Source: an uncultured Clostridia bacterium
Lineage (GTDB): Bacteria > Bacillota > Clostridia > TANB77 > CAG-508
DNA: 47,187 bases
Reading direction: 5' to 3'
Assembly: GCA_944387525.1 (NCBI GenBank)
Contig: CALXFF010000011.1
Coordinates: forward strand, 1 to 47,187
Position 1 is the first letter of the stretch. Every line of letters begins with the position of its first letter. The notes below the pieces were generated by a model. It had not been told where the DNA came from and searched no databases. It was given only the letters and a program-made list of their open reading frames with translations. Position numbers and translations under genes: made by a program. Of the stretch, positions 42,404-47,187 are shown in pieces.

Positions 42404-42987
42404 ATCTTTTTAACCTCCTTTAATGCCATTTCTAAAGCCTTCATATTTCCATCAATAACTTCAGGCTTTTTAGCAAATTTATGTTTAAAAGAACCTTCCA
42501 TATCTGCAAGAAGTTCTTCATCTGTCATAATTTTAGCAACTTTGATAATAGCTGCAAGCATTGGAGTATTAGGGAAATATTTTCCTAATGCTTCTTCAGA
42601 GATTTTTCTTGCATCTATTGTATAGATATCTCCTTTATATCCTTTCAAAGCTTTTCTTAAATAATCTTCTGATTTTGTAGTATTAATAACAATTGCTCCT
42701 GTTTCTTTAAGACCAGCAGTTACATCAACTGATTCTAAAAGAGTATCATCAACAACTACAACATAATCTGGATAATAAATATTACTATGAATTCTGATTG
42801 GTGTATCACTGATTCTGTTGTATGCTGTTAATGGAGCACCCATTCTTTCAGGTCCATATTCAGGGAAACCTTGTATATATTTTCCTGTGTTAAATGCGGC
42901 ATCTGCTAAAAGTAATGATGCTGTTTTTGCACCTTGTCCACCTCTACCATGCCATCTGATTTCTATCATGTTGTCCATTTTTTTCAT
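42400..42987 (-). CDS. porC: 2-oxoacid (pyruvate):ferredoxin oxidoreductase, gamma subunit
   Basis: 195 residues: RWHGRGGQGAKTASLLLADAAF (glycine-rich CoA/ThDP-contact motif), FPEYGPERMGAPLTAYNRIS, and IDARKISEEALGKYFPNTPMLAAIIK. First gene of the porCDAB operon; this order is that of archaeal and deep-branching bacterial four-subunit enzymes rather than the single-chain clostridial PFOR. The start may be at Met1 (GAAAGGAATG context) or Met4 or Met7. A strong promoter lies 90 bases upstream. Confidence 0.94.
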   Translation of the reverse strand: MKKMDNMIEIRWHGRGGQGAKTASLLLADAAFNTGKYIQGFPEYGPERMGAPLTAYNRISDTPIRIHSNIYYPDYVVVVDDTLLESVDVTAGLKETGAIVINTTKSEDYLRKALKGYKGDIYTIDARKISEEALGKYFPNTPMLAAIIKVAKIMTDEELLADMEGSFKHKFAKKPEVIDGNMKALEMALKEVKKI

Positions 42988-43073
42988 TCCTTTCTAAGGC
43001 ATAAATTTAGTTTTTTAACTCCGCCTTTTTTATTGATTTTTTAAATAGAAAATTACTTCTATTTCATGCGTCT

Positions 43074-43102
43074 AGTATATGACTAAATTCGTTTATTGTC
43101 AA
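43074..43102 (-). promoter_or_regulatory. strong promoter of porCDAB
   Basis: On the minus strand: TTGACA (43102-43097), 17-base spacer, TATACT (43079-43074). The rest of the 301-base gap 42988-43288 holds the por leader, AT-rich sequence and a terminator at 43226. Confidence 0.8.
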
Positions 43103-43225
43103 GAGAAATTTGTTGTACGAATGAGTCGAAAAATGTAATTTTAAGAGTTGATGGTAAAGAGATTTAAAAGTTTATAAGAAATACTAGAATAATAAAGTTT
43201 AAATAAAATAATTGAATTTAAAACG

Positions 43226-43260
43226 AAACCACCTCTAGAGCATTGCTCTAGAGGTGGTTT
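43226..43260. terminator. strong hairpin terminator after the 539-codon gene
   Basis: Perfect 16-bp stem AAACCACCTCTAGAGC (43226-43241) / GCTCTAGAGGTGGTTT (43245-43260), three-base loop; on the minus strand it is followed by CGTTTTAAATT. Confidence 0.8.
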
Positions 43261-43288
43261 GTGAGATAAAAACTATTATTTAATTAAA

Positions 43289-44884
43289 CTATTTCTCATC
43301 TACTTCCTTGGTGGAAGCAGGAACAGTTTCTTCAGCTTCAGGAGTTGCTTTTTCTTCTGCATCTTCAGGAGAAGCTTCTTCGTTAGCTTCAACATCAACT
43401 ACATCTTCTTTAGGTTTGAGTATATGTTTTGTAACTAAGAAGGTTGTAGCTCCAGCAAAAGCAGTTGGCATAAGTTTTTCCATGATAGAAAGTAACTGAG
43501 AGATGAAAGCTTCGAGCTTTTCATTTCTTTCGTTCTTTGCTTCACTATCTTCGGAAACAGCTTTATCTCCGAAAATTTTCTTCCCGTAGACAAGAACACC
43601 GATGCCGACAATGACTCCAAGAACTGCAAACTTCTTGAATTTCTGAGCATCTTCTTCGGTGTCCAAATTTATATGAAGTGTATCAGTGATGAAAAGTTTT
43701 GCCATATTCAGATATACCGAAGCTCTAGTAGACAAGTTGCCACTAAGCTTATTTGCTTTTTCTTTTACAACTTCAAACCATTTAGGTTTCTGAGTCATCA
43801 CATATACAATGATGACAGAAGTTGCGATAGGAAGCATTGCTTCAGTTTGAGGCTGAATCCACTTGAACTTCTTTGCTGTTCCGTCAAGCTTATCCATGCC
43901 TGCTTCTATTTCTTCAACAGACACATCTGTTTCATCATCTTTTTTGTAAATGGTTGAAACAGCTTTTATTGCAGCATAGGCTCCAGCAGTCAACCCACCA
44001 AGGACCATCAGCTCACTGAGAGCCTTTTTGTCTTTAAGAAGGTCAAGGCTGAATCCAAGCTTGTTTTCGCACTCGCCGTCAATATTTTCGACGGTAAGAT
44101 TGGAATCTCTCGAGTTCAGAATCCGATAAGCAGCATAAATGCTTATTACTGGAATAACCCACTTCAATGTAGGTTTGTATTTGTTTGCCCACTCTTTTAA
44201 GATTTCAACATTCTCTTCCGGTGCATGTTTGTAGAGCTGGTCCCAGATAGTTGTTTTTGTTACCTGCGTTGTTTTTTCCATAGTTGAATCCTCCTTGCTT
44301 TTACTATCACGAATAGTTCCTTTTTCTTCATAATGTTTTTCAAGTTCCTGATAACAAATAGGTTTTTCTGCTTGTTGTTTTTCGAGTTCCTGTTGATGCA
44401 TAGCTTCTTTTTGTGCTGCTCTGTCTAATTGAACATATCTATCAAAGTATCTTGGAGCAAATTCGATCTCAAACTCTAAATTGAGTTTATATTCATCATC
44501 ACCATCGTCACGTTTATCACCACACTCTGGTAAATAGCATGAATCGCAATATGTACATTCATCAGAACAAATAATGTCATCAGTAAAAATAGAAGTAGAA
44601 AATCTGATAATAGGTTCTTCCATATCACAATTAATGTCATCTAAAAATATTGTATCATCAATACAATTATTGATTTTGCCGCAAAGATCTGATGATTCAA
44701 TACGAAGGCAATCGTCTTCTATCCATATGCGAAGTTCAACACTATTTTCAAGCTCGCACGTAAAAATATAAGGATTTTTCTCATCATATGATTGTAACGT
44801 TGTACCTTCCCAATCATGCCAAGAATCACAAATTGGGCAATGGATTCTTTTTGGGGTTAACCGAAAAATTCTCTTGTCTTTCAT
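43289..44884 (-). CDS. unknown two-part protein: cysteine-rich N-terminus and membrane C-terminus
   Basis: Not recognised. The first 200 residues hold paired cysteines (HCPICDSWHDW, CSDECTYCDSCYLPEC), a likely zinc-binding module, and a Glu/Gln/Lys-rich linker. The second part (from about MEKTTQVTKTT) has four to five hydrophobic segments (WVIPVISIYAAY, LMVLGGLTAGAYAAI, AMLPIATSVIIVYVM, FAVLGVIVGIGVLVYG, LMPTAFAGATTFLV) and ends in a Glu/Ala/Pro-rich tail. At 44281 an in-frame ATG has a perfect GGAGG 8 bases upstream, so the second half may also be made separately. The outer start is ambiguous: ATG 44884 or TTG 44908. Codon use is less A-rich than in the rest of the window, suggesting acquisition. 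Confidence 0.75.
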   Translation of the reverse strand: MKDKRIFRLTPKRIHCPICDSWHDWEGTTLQSYDEKNPYIFTCELENSVELRIWIEDDCLRIESSDLCGKINNCIDDTIFLDDINCDMEEPIIRFSTSIFTDDIICSDECTYCDSCYLPECGDKRDDGDDEYKLNLEFEIEFAPRYFDRYVQLDRAAQKEAMHQQELEKQQAEKPICYQELEKHYEEKGTIRDSKSKEDSTMEKTTQVTKTTIWDQLYKHAPEENVEILKEWANKYKPTLKWVIPVISIYAAYRILNSRDSNLTVENIDGECENKLGFSLDLLKDKKALSELMVLGGLTAGAYAAIKAVSTIYKKDDETDVSVEEIEAGMDKLDGTAKKFKWIQPQTEAMLPIATSVIIVYVMTQKPKWFEVVKEKANKLSGNLSTRASVYLNMAKLFITDTLHINLDTEEDAQKFKKFAVLGVIVGIGVLVYGKKIFGDKAVSEDSEAKNERNEKLEAFISQLLSIMEKLMPTAFAGATTFLVTKHILKPKEDVVDVEANEEASPEDAEEKATPEAEETVPASTKEVDEK

Positions 44885-44986
44885 TTCGCCATACCGTCCT
44901 TTCTGCAAATTTTAATAGTTTTTATCTCCTTTCATAATAGTGTACTCGTGCATATACACTTGAGCTATCAAAGTCAATATGCTTTT

Positions 44987-45015
44987 GATATATAATACAC
45001 AAAATACCTAGTCAA
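44987..45015 (-). promoter_or_regulatory. possible promoter of the unknown membrane-protein gene
   Basis: Minus strand: TTGACT (45015-45010), 17-base spacer, TATATC (44992-44987). A second TTGACT lies closer to the gene near 44975. The rest of the gap 44909-45069 shows no gene. Confidence 0.4.
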
Positions 45016-45069
45016 AATTATACCACATATTTACATAAAAAACAATAGTTTACAATAATAAACTGCTAA

Positions 45070-45106
45070 AAAGGTAGATAAAACTTGTTGCATTTTATCT
45101 ACCTTT
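45070..45106. terminator. terminator after the DUF4236 gene
   Basis: AAAGGTAGATAAAA (45070-45083) pairs perfectly with TTTTATCTACCTTT (45093-45106), nine-base loop. Confidence 0.75.
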
Positions 45107-45121
45107 CTAAGATTAGTACAA

Positions 45122-45304
45122 TTATTTCTTTTTCTTCTTCATTGAAGTTCTGTAAATTAATCCGTTACCTAAGTTGACTGTTGTCATTCCTTTCGAATTA
45201 ATAGTAGCTTTACCTACTTTTTGACTGATGGAAAATCCGCTTTTACTAATATTTAAAAAAGTACCATTTCCGATTTTAATCCGTTTGTGAAAGCTAAATC
45301 CCAT
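45122..45304 (-). CDS. DUF4236 small protein
   Basis: 60 residues: MGFSFHKRIKIGNGTFLNISKSGFSISQ... matches the DUF4236 pattern (FRK-x-I-x-GxxxNxSKSG, then VNLGNGLIYR). It ends in a lysine run. Function unknown; members are found on many bacterial and mobile genomes. ATG 45304 follows GAAAGGAGACATCTAT; an in-frame upstream ATG at 45322 precedes that site. Confidence 0.8.
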   Translation of the reverse strand: MGFSFHKRIKIGNGTFLNISKSGFSISQKVGKATINSKGMTTVNLGNGLIYRTSMKKKKK

Positions 45305-45348
45305 ATAGATGTCTCCTTTCAAAATAAATGTACTTAACTAAAATAATA

Positions 45349-46329
45349 TTAATAGTTTAAGATTTCAGAAGCAATCAATTCAATTACATCAGAATATGAA
45401 CCAATTGCTGTGCACCCTGCAGAATAGCTATGACCGCCACCTTTCAAGAACTTTCCTTCTGACACTAATTTAGAGCAAATTTTATTTAAATCAAGATTAG
45501 AGTCAAAAGTACGTAAAGAGCCTTTAAACTCTCCTTTTTCATGCTCTATCAATAAAATAAGAGAAGTATACTTTACTGATTTCTGGAGCTCTGAAATAAT
45601 AGCCTTATGATTTACCGTATTCAAATTCTTTTCTGAATCCAATAAATCAGATTGCAATAAATAAGTACAAAAGATAACATTACCTGAACTTATTTTTAAC
45701 CATCCTCTATCTTTTGCAATTCGGACTAATTCAAGAGTTCTGCTACTTTGAGAATTTAACTTAGATAAAATGTAGTTTGTATCTACGCCAAAATTCTCAA
45801 GAGATTTAATAGTAGCCTTAGCAAAATCTGTTACATTTAAAGACAAATTAGCCGTATCTGAAATTAATCCAGTAGCAATGCAAGTAAGAAAATTTTTCTC
45901 CTTACAATGAAAAGTGTCGTAAAGAATACAAGTACATGAAGGAGCGGACCTCTCAATAATGCAGTAATTAGCATTTATGGAAGTCTCTTCATGATGATCA
46001 AAACAAATAATTTGTTTTGCAGATTTTAAAAGGTTGATACCTTTTAATAAATGCATATTAGCACAATCAACAACTATTAATACATCATATTCTTCTTTCG
46101 TAGGTTCTTTTTTCAGATGCTCAATTCCCGGAATAAAAGAAAAATCATTAAGAAATTCAGGAATGATGACATCAATATATTTTGATGACTTTCCGATATC
46201 AATTAGATACCAAAACAATGCCAGTGAACTAGAGATTGCATCTCCGTCTGGCCGCCTATGTGTTATAATTGCATAGCTTTTACCATCTGCAATAATTTTG
46301 GATAAGTTTTCAGTTGAAATAGTATCCAT
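45349..46329 (-). CDS. DHH/DHHA1 phosphoesterase (NrnA-like oligoribonuclease/pAp phosphatase)
   Basis: 326 residues. N-terminal DHH domain: ITHRRPDGDAISSSLAL, VIVVDCANMHLL and the namesake FDHHEET; C-terminal DHHA1 domain ending KGGGHSYSAGCTA (GGGH motif). NrnA enzymes degrade nano-RNAs and pAp; members also hydrolyse linear di-nucleotides. GGAGG lies 7 bases before the ATG. Single gene in the accessory block; whether it is the genome's only NrnA cannot be told. Confidence 0.88.
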   Translation of the reverse strand: MDTISTENLSKIIADGKSYAIITHRRPDGDAISSSLALFWYLIDIGKSSKYIDVIIPEFLNDFSFIPGIEHLKKEPTKEEYDVLIVVDCANMHLLKGINLLKSAKQIICFDHHEETSINANYCIIERSAPSCTCILYDTFHCKEKNFLTCIATGLISDTANLSLNVTDFAKATIKSLENFGVDTNYILSKLNSQSSRTLELVRIAKDRGWLKISSGNVIFCTYLLQSDLLDSEKNLNTVNHKAIISELQKSVKYTSLILLIEHEKGEFKGSLRTFDSNLDLNKICSKLVSEGKFLKGGGHSYSAGCTAIGSYSDVIELIASEILNY

Positions 46330-46407
46330 TTTAATACCTCCTTTATTTTTATATGTAGTAGTATAACATAAAAAGGCCCAGAATTCAACTTAAATACAAT
46401 ATTAAAT

Positions 46408-46436
46408 TTGACATAATTCTGAAAAACGTATATAAT
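46408..46436 (+). promoter_or_regulatory. consensus promoter of the last gene
   Basis: TTGACA (46408-46413), exactly 17 bases, TATAAT (46431-46436). Both hexamers are perfect consensus, the strongest promoter in the window. Confidence 0.9.
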
Positions 46437-46460
46437 GTGTGATGTAACACATTCACAATC

Positions 46461-46478
46461 GCACTGCTTTAGCAGTGC
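46461..46478 (+). promoter_or_regulatory. hairpin in the 5' leader of the last gene
   Basis: GCACTGC (46461-46467), loop TTTA, GCAGTGC (46472-46478), 15 bases before the AAAGGAGG ribosome site. It could be an operator or stabilise the mRNA 5' end. Confidence 0.5.
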
Positions 46479-46503
46479 ACATACAATGAAAGGAGGCAAT
46501 ATT

Positions 46504-47163
46504 ATGCCTGGTTATTATCTTCATTTTGCAGCATGTGGAGGAGATTCATTAAAGAATCGGAGTTTTGTTCTTGGGGTAGAAGCACCTGACATCTTAAAAA
46601 AACATGTCAAGGTTTGTGGTGGAATCGAGGCAGCACATGCAAAGTATGACTCAATTCGAACAAGTGAAATGCCTGAGTATTGTGAGTTGCAGGCACGCAT
46701 CTTGCAGAAGGAAAGAGCAGACAGCAATGAAGGCTTACATTATGGGCTGAGCAGTAAGCCTGATATTAGGGCATGCTGGTCTGGATTATCAGAAACACAG
46801 AAGGCGAACCCGTTTTACAGGGGATATGTCTGGCATCTTATCACTGATGCAATCATGTATGGGCGTCTGAACATTGATGCTAAGTTTATGAAAGTACTTC
46901 AGGAAAATAAGGGAAATCCAAACTTGGAAGAAGTCAAAATGAATGAACGAGAAAAGTTGCATGCTGACTGGGATAAGACTAATGCTCTTGTTCGCGATAC
47001 CTATCCAGAGGTTACCCTACCTGATGAAGTCAAAGAGCTCGGTGTAGTTCAGTTCATTGAAGAAGGGGAATTAGTATATGTTGATTGGCATATACTTAAA
47101 GATACAATTGCTGACGTAGGGACACTAAAATGGAAAAATATAGAAAAGAGCTCAAAGGCTTGA
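46504..47163 (+). CDS. possible zinc-dependent phospholipase C-like protein of unknown function
   Basis: 219 residues. MPGYYLHFAACGGDSLKNRSFVLGVEAPDI at the start and FYRGYVWHLITDAIMYG in the middle resemble small proteins related to the zinc-dependent phospholipase C fold, in which His and Asp residues bind metal; candidate ligands are His7, Asp in EAPDI, His in AAHAKYD and His-Asp in HLITD. No signal peptide. Assignment is tentative; no catalytic proof in sequence. ATG 46504 is 7 bases after AAAGGAGG. GC content is higher than in the wall cluster. No gene is visible after 47163. Confidence 0.6.
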   Translation: MPGYYLHFAACGGDSLKNRSFVLGVEAPDILKKHVKVCGGIEAAHAKYDSIRTSEMPEYCELQARILQKERADSNEGLHYGLSSKPDIRACWSGLSETQKANPFYRGYVWHLITDAIMYGRLNIDAKFMKVLQENKGNPNLEEVKMNEREKLHADWDKTNALVRDTYPEVTLPDEVKELGVVQFIEEGELVYVDWHILKDTIADVGTLKWKNIEKSSKA

Positions 47164-47187
47164 AACTGTAACAAATTTGTAATTCGA

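Noticed and set aside
1-47187. CRISPR arrays, tRNA and rRNA genes
   Set aside because: No regularly spaced identical repeats with unique spacers and no tRNA cloverleaf or rRNA signature were found on reading; the 15-bp array at 14957 has no spacers.

Overview
The window is AT-rich DNA from a Gram-positive anaerobe, most likely an uncultured member of the Clostridia. The reasons are strong GGAGG ribosome-binding sites, a Firmicute-type mraZ-rsmH-ftsL-PBP division block, a MurE carrying the DNPR signature for meso-diaminopimelate, a SipW/TasA-type surface system, RicT, and a four-subunit pyruvate:ferredoxin oxidoreductase. No rRNA, tRNA or CRISPR array was seen.

Layout. 1-4.2 kb: 3' part of aspS, a membrane-fused spermidine-synthase-like protein, a 127-bp palindrome and mnmA. 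4.2-7.5 kb: a double-FHA ABC transporter divergent from an OmpR-type response regulator. 7.5-12.4 kb: a two-PASTA class B PBP, rsmA, a sortase and rdgB. 12.5-14.4 kb: a RhuM-family protein and a frameshifted peptidoglycan hydrolase. 14.4-18.8 kb: the first half of a division and cell-wall (dcw) cluster (mraZ, rsmH, ftsL-like, PBP), with a MraZ operator and a decayed 15-bp repeat array between mraZ and rsmH. 18.8-27.7 kb: a class B sortase divergent from a SipW operon of three TasA-like subunits, a 1617-residue GLUG/InlB-repeat protein and a membrane-anchored protein with a possible degenerate sorting signal. 27.7-29.2 kb: pyrB-pyrI. 29.3-38.7 kb: the rest of the wall cluster (murE, mraY, ftsW with a frameshift, murG), a sensor kinase, lepB, holB and ricT; murF and murD are not in their usual places. 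38.7-43.0 kb: a RAYT-type Y1 transposase, a ferredoxin and porCDAB. 43.2-47.2 kb: an accessory block with visibly less A-biased codon use (a large unknown membrane protein, DUF4236, a DHH phosphoesterase, a possible phospholipase-C-like protein).

The most unusual structure is a family of REP/REPIN-like palindromes built on AGGGATTAGGGGAC at six loci. Two sequence subfamilies can be separated; one of them brackets the RAYT transposase gene. The repeats sit at the 3' ends of genes: in three unrelated genes (response regulator, ricT, porB) the repeat itself supplies the last two codons and the stop (AGG GAT TAG, protein end Arg-Asp). It also overlaps the RAYT stop, abuts the kinase stop, and in the reading-frame-corrected ftsW it encodes a long C-terminal tail. 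Two other long palindromes, of a different type, also start at the stop codons of their upstream genes.

Functionally the window joins cell-wall synthesis (MurE, MraY, FtsW, MurG, two class B PBPs, FtsL-like), surface assembly (two sortases, SipW, TasA-like fibres, giant adhesin, LepB) and housekeeping functions (AspRS, MnmA, RsmA, RsmH, HolB, RicT, RdgB, PyrBI, POR).
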